Shown: positions 16,339 to 25,097 of the stretch, in pieces | Layout: every line of letters begins with the position of its first letter | How positions within the stretch are numbered: position 1 is the stretch's first letter | Assembly: GCA_008933805.1 (NCBI GenBank) | Contig: WBUH01000016.1 | Location: forward strand, 1 to 64,000 | From: Bacteroidota bacterium | Lineage (GTDB): Bacteria; Bacteroidota; Bacteroidia; UBA8524 | Direction: 5' to 3' | Length of the DNA stretch: 64,000 nt | Program-made: the position numbers and the translations under genes | The notes under the pieces: model-generated | What the model saw: the letters and a program-made list of their open reading frames with translations, nothing else | What the model was told of the DNA's origin: nothing | Database searches by the model: none

Positions 16339-16809
16339 ATGCCACAGTTTATCGGAGAATTTGAATGCAAAATGGATGGAAAGGGGAGAGTTATGCTCCC
16401 GGCCAGCCTGCGCAAGCAAATTCCGGATGAGGCAGGCGACAAATTGGTGGTGAACAGGGGCTTTGACAAGTGCCTTACTTTATATACTAAGGCAGATTGG
16501 CAAAAAGAAACCGATAAGCTAAAGGGACTAAACTCCTTTAATAAAAAAGACAGGTTGTTTATCCGCCTGTTTAATAACGGGGCTACCGAGGTGCAAATTG
16601 ATACTGCATCAAGGATACTGATACCCAAAAAACTGCAAGAGTATGCAGAGATGGAGAACGATTTGGTGCTGTATGCATACGAGAACAAGATAGAAATATG
16701 GTCGGCTAAGAACTACGAAGAGATGTTTAACATGAGCGCCGACGATTTCTCAGAATTGGCAGAGGAAGTAATGAACCGTAAAGATAAGGGAGGGGAGGGT
16801 GATGAGTGA
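16339..16809 (+). CDS. mraZ: Transcriptional regulator MraZ
   Basis: A 156-residue AbrB-like protein with two SpoVT/AbrB repeats: FIGEFECKMDGKGRVMLPAS with RKQIPDEAGDKLVVNRGFDK, and VQIDTASRILIPKKLQEYAE with LVLYAYENKIEIWSAKNYEE. The DxxGR/DxxxR motifs of both repeats are intact. It is the DNA-binding repressor that opens most dcw operons; the 10-bp repeats at 16262-16301 are its likely site. It overlaps rsmH by 8 nt. Confidence 0.96.
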   Translation: MPQFIGEFECKMDGKGRVMLPASLRKQIPDEAGDKLVVNRGFDKCLTLYTKADWQKETDKLKGLNSFNKKDRLFIRLFNNGATEVQIDTASRILIPKKLQEYAEMENDLVLYAYENKIEIWSAKNYEEMFNMSADDFSELAEEVMNRKDKGGEGDE

Positions 16810-17704
16810 GTACCACATTCCGGTGATGTTGGAGGAGTGCATTGAGGCTCTTAACATAAAACCCGACGGCACATATATAGATGTGACGTACGGAGGCGGC
16901 GGACACAGCAAAGCTATACTGGCCAAGCTGGGAAAAAAGGGCCGACTGGTTGCTTTTGACCAAGATGCCGATGCTATTAATAATAAGGTGGACGATGAGC
17001 GGCTGATTTTGGTAAACCACAATTTCCGCTACTTGAAAAACTTTTTAAAATACCACAACGCTTTACCTGCCGATGGATTGCTGGCCGATTTAGGAATTTC
17101 ATCGTTTCAGATTGATGAACCCGAAAAAGGTTTTGCCCACCGCTGGGATGCTCCGCTGGATATGCGCATGGATCAAAACATTGCACAAACAGCGGCCGAT
17201 GTGGTAAACACTTATAAAGAACAAGAACTGACAAATGTGCTGCGCCACTACGGAGAATTGGACAACGCCTATAAACTGGCCAAAGCAATTATCGCCGAGC
17301 GGACAAAACAGCCGATACTCACAACGGGACAGTTGAAGCAAGCCGTGCAACCTTATTTGCCGCGCAATGCCGAAAACAAATACCTCTCGCAACTATTTCA
17401 AGCATTGCGCATTGAGGTAAACAAAGAACTGGACGTACTGAAACACCTGCTAAAGCAATGCGAAGGGGTGTTAGGTAAAGGGGGAAGGTTGGTAATCATG
17501 TCGTACCACTCGCTGGAAGACAGACTTGTAAAAAACTACATAAAAACAGGAAATATAGAGGGGGAAGAAGATAAAGACCTGTACGGCAATACTACCAAAC
17601 CTTTTAAGGGATTGAGCAGCAAAGCCACTACAGCCAGTGAAGAAGAAATTACCCGCAATCCGCGTGCCCGAAGTGCCAAACTGCGTGTGGCGGAAAGAAT
17701 CTGA
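16802..17704 (+). CDS. rsmH: 16S rRNA m4C1402 methyltransferase RsmH (MraW)
   Basis: A 300-residue SAM-dependent methyltransferase, MSEYHIPVMLEECIEAL, with the SAM-binding loop DVTYGGGGHSKAIL near residues 26-39, LADLGISSFQID, GFAHRWDAPLDMRMD and the C-terminal VIMSYHSLEDRLVKNYIKTG and NPRARSAKLRVAER. It N4-methylates C1402 of 16S rRNA. The ATG at 16802 is preferred over GTG at 16799. Length matches the family. Confidence 0.96.
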   Translation: MSEYHIPVMLEECIEALNIKPDGTYIDVTYGGGGHSKAILAKLGKKGRLVAFDQDADAINNKVDDERLILVNHNFRYLKNFLKYHNALPADGLLADLGISSFQIDEPEKGFAHRWDAPLDMRMDQNIAQTAADVVNTYKEQELTNVLRHYGELDNAYKLAKAIIAERTKQPILTTGQLKQAVQPYLPRNAENKYLSQLFQALRIEVNKELDVLKHLLKQCEGVLGKGGRLVIMSYHSLEDRLVKNYIKTGNIEGEEDKDLYGNTTKPFKGLSSKATTASEEEITRNPRARSAKLRVAERI

Positions 17705-17720
17705 CAGATAACAACAATCG

Positions 17721-17766
17721 CTGTCCTACTGAGCTTGTCGAAGTATGGCTTGTCGAAGCAGGGCAG
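17721..17766. repeat. Dispersed GTCGAAG-type repeat, copy 2
   Basis: CTGTCCTACTGAG followed by two copies of CTTGTCGAAG 15 bp apart (17734-17743 and 17749-17758) and closed by CAGGGCAG, which is roughly complementary to the opening. It lies in the rsmH-ftsL gap. Confidence 0.5.
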
Positions 17767-17832
17767 CAATAATAAAGACGAAAAATTTAAACCGGTTACT
17801 ACTGTTTAGCACACCGCTGAACGCATAACTCA

Positions 17833-18246
17833 ATGGAAAACGAAATCAAAAAAAGGGCACTTGAAGAAGAGCAACCTCAGGAGCAGCCAGCCGAGGAAAA
17901 GGAGACCGTTTCGCCTAAGAAACCGTCGAAAATCCTCTCTGCATCCGAGTACAGCTTCTTTCTTGACAGGGAAAACCTGCACAAGCTGTTCCCCATGATT
18001 TTTTTCCTGGCAGGTTTGGGATTGTTCTACATCTATAACGCCCATTACGCGCAACGCATAGTTAGGAAAACGGACGACATAAAAGACGAAATAAAAGAAC
18101 TGCGGGCCGAGTACATCACTATAAAATCAGACCTGATGTACCAGTCGAAGCAGTCGCAGGTATCAAAAAGATTAGAAGGCGGCGAGTTGAAAGAACTGCG
18201 TACCCCACCCTATAAAATAACATTTACCGAAAAGGATGAACGTTAG
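17833..18246 (+). CDS. ftsL: FtsL-like divisome protein
   Basis: A 137-residue bitopic protein: charged N-terminal tail of about 45 residues (KKRALEEEQPQEQPAEEKE), one membrane helix around residues 54-72 (LFPMIFFLAGLGLFYIYNAH), then a coiled-coil-like segment (RIVRKTDDIKDEIKELRAEY). Size, topology and position between rsmH and ftsI match the Bacteroidota FtsL-like family. Sequence similarity to classical FtsL is weak, as is normal. It overlaps ftsI by 11 nt. Confidence 0.85.
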   Translation: MENEIKKRALEEEQPQEQPAEEKETVSPKKPSKILSASEYSFFLDRENLHKLFPMIFFLAGLGLFYIYNAHYAQRIVRKTDDIKDEIKELRAEYITIKSDLMYQSKQSQVSKRLEGGELKELRTPPYKITFTEKDER

Positions 18247-20341
18247 GCGCGACATACTATGGCGGGTATACCTCGCCTTTTTGCTCACTGCGATATTCGG
18301 GGTGTGGGTGATAGTGTATGCCGTCCGCATTCAGTTCACCGAAGGTCCTGAACTGCGCAAACTTGCCGAAGAATTAAGCATTTCATACGAAACTATTGAG
18401 GCTACAAGAGGTAATATTTACTCTGACGACGGCAGCCTTTTGGCTACCTCAGTACCGGTGTATGACGTGCACATGGACATGGTAGCGGAGGGACTAACCA
18501 AAGAGGTGTTTAATGCTAATGTAGACTCGTTGGCTTGGTTGCTTTCAACAACCTTTAAAGACAAAAGTAAAGACGATTACCTGCGAATGCTGAAACAAGC
18601 CCGCAAGGACAAAAAAAGATATTTCCACCTGAAACGCAGGGTAAACTTTACCCAAATAAAAGCCATGAAAACATGGCCTATGTTCCGTTTGGGTAAATAC
18701 AAAGGCGGCTTTATCGTAACCGAAAAAGAACGTCGCCAAAAGCCTTTCCAAATATTGGCCGAACGTACAATTGGATATAGTATTGACGGTGTTGCACCCG
18801 TTGGACTTGAAGGCGCGTACGACGAAGTATTATCAGGCGTGAGCGGCAAACGGCTGATGCAAAAAGTATCGGGCGGGCAAACCATACCCGTTAATTATGA
18901 CAACGAGATTGAGCCTGAAGACGGTAAAGACATCTACACCACTATTGATATAAACATACAAGACGTGGCCGAAGATGCTCTGATGGAGGCATTGATAAAT
19001 AACGATGCCGAAAGCGGTTGCGCCATTTTGATGGAGGTGAAAACAGGCCACATAAAAGCCATTGCCAACCTAACCCGCAAATCGCCCGGAGTTTATAAAG
19101 AAGAATACAACTATGCTGTGGGCGAAAGTGCCGAGCCGGGCTCAACCTTTAAGCTGGCTTCACTGATTGCGCTGTTAGAAACCGGCGTTGCCGATTTGGA
19201 CGATAGTGTAACGGTAGATTTCGGTCATGCAAAATTCTTCGACCGTGAAATGAAAGACTCTGAGCCGGGTGCTAACAAAAGGCTCTCGCTACGTCAATCG
19301 TTCGAAAAATCTTCTAACGTAGGTATCTCAAAATTGGTGTACCAACACTTTGCCAAAAACCCCGAAAAGTTTGTAGAACAAATAAACAAGCTGGGCTTGG
19401 GCAAATCGTTGGGTTTGCAAATAACCGGCGAAGGAAAACCCCGCATAAAAAACCCCAACGACAAAGACTGGTACGGAACCACCCTGCCTTGGATGTCGAT
19501 AGGCTATGAATCAACCGTTACCCCCTTGCAAATGGCAACCTTGTACAATGCCGTAGCCAATGGCGGAACGATGGTGAAGCCCGTGTTTGTGCGTGAAGTC
19601 CGCCACGTAGGCAAACTGGTTGAGAAATACGAAACCGAAGTACTTAACGAAGCCATCTGCTCAAAAAGCACCCTTAAAAAGGTAAAAGAGGCGATGGAAG
19701 GAGTGGTGCTGCACGGTACGGCCACTAACCTTAAAAACGATAATTACACCGTTGCAGGCAAAACAGGTACGGCACAAATGGCCGACGCTAAAAACGGTTA
19801 CCGCAAATACTACAAATCGTCGTTTGCGGGCTACTTCCCTGCTGATAATCCCCAGTACACCTGTATTGTAACCGTAAACGGAGCCTCAAAAGGTGTGTAC
19901 TACGGCAGCTTGGTTGCAGGCCCTGTATTTAAAGAAATAGCCGACAAGGTATATGCCAGCAAACTGGATTTGCACCTTGACCTTGAGCAAAAAACAGTAA
20001 CCACGGTTGCTGCCCTGCCTACCCCTAAAGTATCGCAGAAAAAAGAACTGCAAGACGTGCTGAACGGTATCGGTATTTCATCACAAACCCAGCAAGAGGT
20101 GGACGACCAACAATGGGTAACTGCACAAACCAACGACAACGCCCTGAAAATTGGCGAACGCAAAATAGTGAACGGACAAGTACCTGATGTTACTGGTATG
20201 AGTTTGAAAGACGCTGTTTTTCTGATAGAAAACATAGGCATGAAAGTACGCTTTAGCGGCAACGGAAAAGTACGCAAGCAATCGTTGCCCGGCGGCTCAC
20301 GGATAGTAAAAGGCGGCACAGTTTATTTAGAATTAAGTTGA
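18236..20341 (+). CDS. ftsI: Septal peptidoglycan transpeptidase FtsI (PBP3-like)
   Basis: A 701-residue class B penicillin-binding protein. One N-terminal membrane helix (YLAFLLTAIFGVWVIVYAV), then the dimerisation domain, then the transpeptidase with the three catalytic motifs: STFK in ESAEPGSTFKLAS (about residue 302), SSN in FEKSSNVGISKLV, and KTG in VAGKTGTAQMA. It ends in one PASTA domain (VPDVTGMSLKDAVFLIENIG, residues 650-701). It cross-links peptidoglycan at the septum. It overlaps ftsL upstream and murE downstream (4 nt). Confidence 0.96.
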   Translation: MNVRRDILWRVYLAFLLTAIFGVWVIVYAVRIQFTEGPELRKLAEELSISYETIEATRGNIYSDDGSLLATSVPVYDVHMDMVAEGLTKEVFNANVDSLAWLLSTTFKDKSKDDYLRMLKQARKDKKRYFHLKRRVNFTQIKAMKTWPMFRLGKYKGGFIVTEKERRQKPFQILAERTIGYSIDGVAPVGLEGAYDEVLSGVSGKRLMQKVSGGQTIPVNYDNEIEPEDGKDIYTTIDINIQDVAEDALMEALINNDAESGCAILMEVKTGHIKAIANLTRKSPGVYKEEYNYAVGESAEPGSTFKLASLIALLETGVADLDDSVTVDFGHAKFFDREMKDSEPGANKRLSLRQSFEKSSNVGISKLVYQHFAKNPEKFVEQINKLGLGKSLGLQITGEGKPRIKNPNDKDWYGTTLPWMSIGYESTVTPLQMATLYNAVANGGTMVKPVFVREVRHVGKLVEKYETEVLNEAICSKSTLKKVKEAMEGVVLHGTATNLKNDNYTVAGKTGTAQMADAKNGYRKYYKSSFAGYFPADNPQYTCIVTVNGASKGVYYGSLVAGPVFKEIADKVYASKLDLHLDLEQKTVTTVAALPTPKVSQKKELQDVLNGIGISSQTQQEVDDQQWVTAQTNDNALKIGERKIVNGQVPDVTGMSLKDAVFLIENIGMKVRFSGNGKVRKQSLPGGSRIVKGGTVYLELS

Positions 20342-21786
20342 TTAGTATAAAAAACATATTACAGGGTGTAAAAACCAAACAGGTTAGCGGTGATGAAACG
20401 GCTGTTATTACCTCGCTTTGCTTGGATTCAAGAAAAGTAGAGGCAGGCAGTATGTTTTTTGCCGTGCGGGGCAGTTTGGCCGATGGCCACAGCTACATAC
20501 CTACTGCACTTGAAAAAGGGGCCGTGGCTATTGTGTGCGAAGAACTGCCCCAAAACCCTATGGCATCCGTAGTATGGATTTTGGTGGAAGAAACCCATGC
20601 GGCCATTGGCCCCATAGCTTGCAATTTTTACCAAAACCCTTCGCACGAGTTTAAACTGATTGGGGTAACAGGCACCAACGGTAAAACCACTGTGGCTACC
20701 TTGTTGTACCAATTATATACCCGCTTGGGATACAAATGCGGCTTGGTATCAACCGTGCAAAATGTTATCGGCACGCAGGTAATCCCATCCACACATACTA
20801 CCCCTGATGCGGTGAGTCTTACTGCTTTGTTGCGCCAAATGGCTGATAGTAGTTGCTCGTTTGTGTTTATGGAGTGCAGCAGCCATGCCATCCACCAAGA
20901 ACGTATTAAAGGACAAAAGTTTGCAGGAGCGGCATTTACCAATATCACGCACGACCACCTTGATTACCACGTAACGTTTGATAATTACCTAAAGGCAAAG
21001 AAGAAGTTTTTTGATGAACTGGATAGCGATGCCTTTGCCCTTACCAACAAAGACGACCGCAACGGCAGTGTAATGCTGCAAAACACCAAAGCCAGCAAAT
21101 ACACCTACAGTCTTCGCGGCATGGCCGATTTCCGTGCCCGCATTGTGGAGCAGGATTTTAGCGGAATGCTGCTTGACATTGACGGGCAAGAAGCCTGGTA
21201 TCGACTCACAGGTCATTTCAACGGGTATAATTTATTAGCTGTGTACGCCATAGCCTTTTTACTGGGCGAAAACAAAGAGGAAATTATTACCGCACTAAGC
21301 ACTATTCCCTCGGTTAGAGGTCGGTTTGAGTTTATGAAATCGCCCAACGGAGTGATAGGGATAGTGGATTATGCCCATACGCCCGATGCGCTTAAAAACG
21401 TGTTGGAAACCATTAACCAAATACGCACCAACAACGAGCAACTGATAACCGTTGTGGGCTGCGGCGGCAACCGTGATGCAGCAAAGCGGCCTGAAATGGC
21501 GGCGATTGCGGTAGAGATGAGCAACCGAGCCATTTTCACCTCAGACAACCCGCGCAATGAAGACCCTGAAGCCATTTTAGAAGAAATGATGCAGGGTGTA
21601 CCGGGACAGCATTACAAAAAGACATTGAAGATAACCGACAGGCGGGAAGCGATTAAAACCGCGGCAACGCTTGCCCAAAAGGGAGATATAATACTGATAG
21701 CAGGCAAAGGCCACGAAACCTATCAGGAAATAAAGGGCATTAAACACCCTTTTGACGACAGGGCTGTGTTGGAGGAAATGTGGTGA
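20338..21786 (+). CDS. murE: UDP-MurNAc-tripeptide synthetase MurE
   Basis: A 482-residue Mur ligase, with ATP loop GVTGTNGKTTVATLL near residue 111, the carbamate-lysine region and the C-terminal motif FTSDNPRNEDPEAI. DNPR is the motif that binds meso-diaminopimelate, so this cell's peptidoglycan very probably contains meso-DAP. The start is TTG at 20338, overlapping the ftsI stop by 4 nt; no ATG is available nearby. Its stop at 21786 lies 4 nt from the left inverted repeat of the inserted cassette. Confidence 0.96.
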   Translation: MISIKNILQGVKTKQVSGDETAVITSLCLDSRKVEAGSMFFAVRGSLADGHSYIPTALEKGAVAIVCEELPQNPMASVVWILVEETHAAIGPIACNFYQNPSHEFKLIGVTGTNGKTTVATLLYQLYTRLGYKCGLVSTVQNVIGTQVIPSTHTTPDAVSLTALLRQMADSSCSFVFMECSSHAIHQERIKGQKFAGAAFTNITHDHLDYHVTFDNYLKAKKKFFDELDSDAFALTNKDDRNGSVMLQNTKASKYTYSLRGMADFRARIVEQDFSGMLLDIDGQEAWYRLTGHFNGYNLLAVYAIAFLLGENKEEIITALSTIPSVRGRFEFMKSPNGVIGIVDYAHTPDALKNVLETINQIRTNNEQLITVVGCGGNRDAAKRPEMAAIAVEMSNRAIFTSDNPRNEDPEAILEEMMQGVPGQHYKKTLKITDRREAIKTAATLAQKGDIILIAGKGHETYQEIKGIKHPFDDRAVLEEMW

Positions 21787-21790
21787 ATAG

Positions 21791-21825
21791 ATGTGCGGAT
21801 TTGCAAGTGAGTAAATGTGCAGATG
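21791..21825 (+). repeat. Left terminal inverted repeat
   Basis: Contains ATGTGC, ATTTGCA, GTG and AAATGTGC in that order, the same blocks and spacing as the reverse complement of 22213-22247. Confidence 0.65.
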
Positions 21826-21826
21826 A

Positions 21827-22192
21827 ATGATGGAGCAGGGTAACCAAATAGTGAATTTGACTTTTGAGTTTGCTGTTTTGGCGATGAGGGTTTCGCAAGT
21901 GTTGGAAGAAAAGAAACGGTTTGCACACGCAAACCAACTCTTCAAATCAGGGACATCGATAGGAGCGAACGTGAGAGAGGCGCAAGGCGCACAAAGCAGG
22001 GCTGATTTTCTTCACAAAATGAAAATTGCCTACAAGGAAGCCGAAGAGACAGAGTACTGGCTATTGTTGGTGAAAGAGTATAAAGACGTGAGTATTGAGA
22101 CCGTTGTTTTTGAACGACTTACAAGTATTAAAAAAGTATTGGGAAGAATAATAACCACTACCACTGAAAAATTGAAACAGGAAAAAAAATAA
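21827..22192 (+). CDS. Four-helix-bundle protein (23S rRNA intervening-sequence/S23 family)
   Basis: A 121-residue helical protein with the family signature: QLFKSGTSIGANVREAQGAQ, RADFLHKMKIAYKEAEETEY and WLLLVKEYKD. This is the four-helix-bundle family also found inside intervening sequences of 23S rRNA genes and distantly related to the Avd protein of diversity-generating retroelements. Molecular function is not established. It sits inside a cassette with inverted repeats, between murE and mraY, and has no relation to cell-wall synthesis. ATG at 21827 or 21830 could start it. Confidence 0.92.
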   Translation: MMEQGNQIVNLTFEFAVLAMRVSQVLEEKKRFAHANQLFKSGTSIGANVREAQGAQSRADFLHKMKIAYKEAEETEYWLLLVKEYKDVSIETVVFERLTSIKKVLGRIITTTTEKLKQEKK

Positions 22193-22212
22193 TAAACCCC
22201 TTGCCAACGCAG

Positions 22213-22247
22213 CATTGGCACATTTGCACACCTGCAAATATGCACAT
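22213..22247 (-). repeat. Right terminal inverted repeat
   Basis: Reverse complement matches 21791-21825 at 28 of 35 positions. It ends 26 nt before the mraY start. Confidence 0.65.
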
Positions 22248-22273
22248 TGAAGCGACGGCAAAAGCAAGGCAAT

Positions 22274-23530
22274 ATGTTATACTACTTATTCGACTACTTA
22301 GAAAAAGAATTTAACCTCGCAGGGGCGGGTGTATTTCAATACATCTCGTTCAGGGCAAGTATGGCCATCATATTGTCGCTGGTTATTTCGCTGTTGTTTG
22401 GCAAAAGCCTCATCGCTATGCTGCACCGCAGGCAAGTAGCAGAAACCGTACGCCAGTTGGGGTTAGAAGGCGAAGCCCAAAAACAAGGTACTCCTACCAT
22501 GGGCGGGCTGATTATTCTTGCCGCCATCCTGCTTCCCACCCTACTGTTTGCCAAAATCACCAACATCTACATTCTGCTGATAATCGTAGTTACGGTTTGG
22601 CTGGGATTGATTGGCTTTTTGGATGATTACATCAAAGTATTTAAACGCGATAAAAAAGGACTTGCGGGCAAGTTTAAAGTAATGGGGCAAGTAGGTGTGG
22701 GTATCATCGTAGGTGCCATCCTGTACTTTCACCCCGAAGTAGTGGTAAAAGAGGTGTACACCCCTGCCGAAGCTGCCAAAACAGGCATAGAGGCAAGCCA
22801 ACTGAAAAAAGAGCAGATGAACGAAAAGGTGTATTACACCCGCGATGTAAAATCGACAGAAACCACTGTTCCCTTTCTAAAAGAAACTGAATTTGACTAT
22901 GCCGATTTACTGAAATGGATAGGCCCTAACTATCGCGATTGGGCGTGGCTTATTTATATACCTATTGTGATATTGATTATCACAGCCGTATCCAACGGAG
23001 CCAACCTAACAGACGGTATCGACGGGCTGGCATCGGGCGTTTCGGCCATTATAGGTACCACATTGGGCGTATTGGCCTACGTTTCGGGCAATAAAATCTT
23101 TGCAGATTACCTCAACATCATGTACATCCCCAACTTGGGCGAGCTGGTAATATTTGCCGGCGCCTTTGTAGGGGCTTGTGTAGGCTTTTTGTGGTACAAC
23201 TCAAACCCAGCACAGGTATTTATGGGCGACACGGGCAGCCTTTCACTGGGCGGTATTATCGCTGTGTTTGCCATCATCATCCGTAAAGAACTGCTGATAC
23301 CCATCCTCTGCGGGATTTTCCTAGTAGAAAACCTAAGTGTGGTAATACAGGTAGCCTATTTCAAATACACCAAAAAGAAATACGGCGAAGGGCGGCGCAT
23401 ATTCAAAATGTCGCCACTGCACCATCATTACCAAAAGCTGGGATATGCAGAACCCAAAATAGTAACCCGTTTCTGGATTGTCGGCATTATGCTGGCCATC
23501 TTCACCATCATCACATTGAAACTGAGATAA
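22274..23530 (+). CDS. mraY: Phospho-MurNAc-pentapeptide translocase MraY
   Basis: A 418-residue membrane protein starting [17 protein letters not shown]. It has about ten membrane helices and the catalytic motifs [21 protein letters not shown]-like [29 protein letters not shown] (catalytic aspartates) and [11 protein letters not shown] with SPLHHHYQK near the end. It makes lipid I. Relative to E. coli it has an extra hydrophilic loop near residues 165-215, usual for Bacteroidota. The frame is open to 22247 inside the inverted repeat, but the ATG at 22274 gives the normal N-terminus. Confidence 0.96.
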   Translation: MLYYLFDYLEKEFNLAGAGVFQYISFRASMAIILSLVISLLFGKSLIAMLHRRQVAETVRQLGLEGEAQKQGTPTMGGLIILAAILLPTLLFAKITNIYILLIIVVTVWLGLIGFLDDYIKVFKRDKKGLAGKFKVMGQVGVGIIVGAILYFHPEVVVKEVYTPAEAAKTGIEASQLKKEQMNEKVYYTRDVKSTETTVPFLKETEFDYADLLKWIGPNYRDWAWLIYIPIVILIITAVSNGANLTDGIDGLASGVSAIIGTTLGVLAYVSGNKIFADYLNIMYIPNLGELVIFAGAFVGACVGFLWYNSNPAQVFMGDTGSLSLGGIIAVFAIIIRKELLIPILCGIFLVENLSVVIQVAYFKYTKKKYGEGRRIFKMSPLHHHYQKLGYAEPKIVTRFWIVGIMLAIFTIITLKLR

Positions 23531-23534
23531 ACAG

Positions 23535-24881
23535 GTGACAAAACGAATAGTCATATTAGGCGCAGGCGAGAGCGGAACAGGCTCGGCAGTTTTGGCAAAA
23601 GCCAAAGGCTTTGATGTGTTTGTATCAGACAAAGGCACCATAGCTGATAAATACAAAGCCGAACTGGACGGGATTGGTGTGCAATGGGAAGAAGGCCAGC
23701 ATACCGAAGCCATGATACTAAATGCCGACGAGGTAATAAAAAGCCCCGGCATACCCGATAAGGTAGCATTGATAAAAGCCCTTAAAGAGCAAGGCACACC
23801 CATTATCTCAGAAATTGAGTTTGCTGCCCGCTATACCAATGCCCAACTGCACTGCATAACCGGAACCAACGGCAAAACTACTACCACCAGCCTCACCTAC
23901 CACATCCTGCAAAAAGCAGGTTTAAATGTAGGCTTAGGCGGTAACATAGGCCAAAGCTTTGCAAGGCAAGTAGCCACCGGAAACTTTGAACACTTTGTAT
24001 TGGAGTTGAGCAGCTTTCAGTTGGATAACACCTATACCGCAAGAGCCAACAATGGGGTGATATGCAACATTACCCCCGACCATTTGGACAGGTACGATTA
24101 TGAGTTGCAAAACTATATCAACTCAAAATTCCGTGTTACCCAAAACCAAACAGCAGATGACTTATTCATTTACTGTGCCGATGATGAACTAACCGTGCAA
24201 AACCTTGCACAGCAAAAGGGCAATGCCAACCCCATGCCCTTTAGCATTTACAAAACCCTTAGCTACGGTGCATGGCTTGAAGGGAACCTGATGATAATAA
24301 AACTAACCGAAGACGACTCAAACCCATTTACTATGCTTATAGAAGAATTTGCCCTTAAAGGCAAGCACAACATTTACAACACAATGGCCTCGGCTATTAT
24401 TGCCAAAGCCTTAAACATTCGCAAAGAGGTAATACGCGAAAGCCTTACCGATTTTAAGAATGTGGAACACCGCCTTGAGAGCGTTGGAAAAGTACGCGGT
24501 ATGGAGTTTATAAACGACTCTAAGGCCACCAACGTAAACTCAGCATGGTATGCCCTTGAAAGCGTTGAACGCCCCATTATATGGATTGCGGGCGGCGTGG
24601 ACAAAGGTAACGACTACACCATGTTGAAGCCTTTGGTACGCGAAAAGGTGAAACTGATTGTATGCCTTGGGGTTGATAACCGCAAAATACACGAAGCATT
24701 TGCTAAAGACGTGAAAATGCTGGTGAACACCACCTCGATGCCTGAAGCGGTGCACGTAGCCTACAAAATGGGCGAGCAAGGCGATACTGTATTGCTATCA
24801 CCTGCTTGTGCAAGTTTTGATTTGTTTGAGAATTATGAAGACAGGGGCCGCCAGTTTAAACGCGCGGTGAAAAACCTGTAA
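23535..24881 (+). CDS. murD: UDP-MurNAc-L-alanine:D-glutamate ligase MurD
   Basis: A 448-residue Mur ligase, start GTG 4 nt after mraY. The N-terminal nucleotide fold begins RIVILGAGESGTGSAVLAKA; ATP loop CITGTNGKTTTTSLTYHIL; NITPDHLDRYDY; and NDSKATNVNSAWYALESVER, IAGGVDKGNDY, LLSPACASFDLFENYEDRG, all characteristic of MurD. It adds D-glutamate to UDP-MurNAc-L-Ala in the cytoplasm. Confidence 0.96.
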   Translation: MTKRIVILGAGESGTGSAVLAKAKGFDVFVSDKGTIADKYKAELDGIGVQWEEGQHTEAMILNADEVIKSPGIPDKVALIKALKEQGTPIISEIEFAARYTNAQLHCITGTNGKTTTTSLTYHILQKAGLNVGLGGNIGQSFARQVATGNFEHFVLELSSFQLDNTYTARANNGVICNITPDHLDRYDYELQNYINSKFRVTQNQTADDLFIYCADDELTVQNLAQQKGNANPMPFSIYKTLSYGAWLEGNLMIIKLTEDDSNPFTMLIEEFALKGKHNIYNTMASAIIAKALNIRKEVIRESLTDFKNVEHRLESVGKVRGMEFINDSKATNVNSAWYALESVERPIIWIAGGVDKGNDYTMLKPLVREKVKLIVCLGVDNRKIHEAFAKDVKMLVNTTSMPEAVHVAYKMGEQGDTVLLSPACASFDLFENYEDRGRQFKRAVKNL

Positions 24882-24908
24882 ACCGTATTCTTTAAACATA
24901 AGCATAGT

Positions 24909-25045
24909 AAATAAATGTGCTGTTGGACACGTGTGCAAGGTTTGCAAACAAATTAGTCGGTCCTGAGTCTACCGAAGGAGAGCTTGTCGAAGGGCAGATT
25001 GCCTTAGGGCAACCTACCGACAAACCCTCTCCACCATAAGAGGGA
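24909..25045. repeat. Mosaic of short repeats in the murD-ftsW gap
   Basis: Three different repeats follow each other. At 24909-24936, AAATAAATGTGCTG then GTGTGC 18 nt after AAATGTGC, matching 31061-31088 (23 of 28 positions) and resembling the cassette's terminal repeats. At 24961-24995, CTGAGTCTACCGAAGG and AGCTTGTCGAAGGG, copy 3 of the GTCGAAG family. At 25025-25044, hairpin CCCTCT/AGAGGG. No gene is seen in the 216-bp gap. Confidence 0.5.
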
Positions 25046-25097
25046 AACAATGAATAATAAAGCTAACGGCCAAAGGCTAATAGCTAAATGAATAACA

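Larger units (their letters stand above)
21791..22247. mobile_element. Cassette with terminal inverted repeats carrying a four-helix-bundle gene
   Basis: The 457 bp between murE and mraY are bounded by imperfect inverted repeats of 35 bp (28 of 35 positions match). The single gene inside starts 2 nt after the left repeat and ends 20 nt before the right repeat. No transposase is encoded, so if mobile it depends on enzymes elsewhere, like a miniature element. A target duplication is unclear; TGAA occurs near both outer edges but is too short to count. Confidence 0.6.

Noticed and set aside
21827-22192. Diversity-generating retroelement (Avd-like four-helix-bundle gene)
   Set aside because: Avd belongs to a related family, but there is no reverse transcriptase, and no template/variable repeat pair in the window.
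21787-22273. TGAA near both cassette edges as a target-site duplication
   Set aside because: Four AT-rich bases at slightly different distances from the ends are not convincing.
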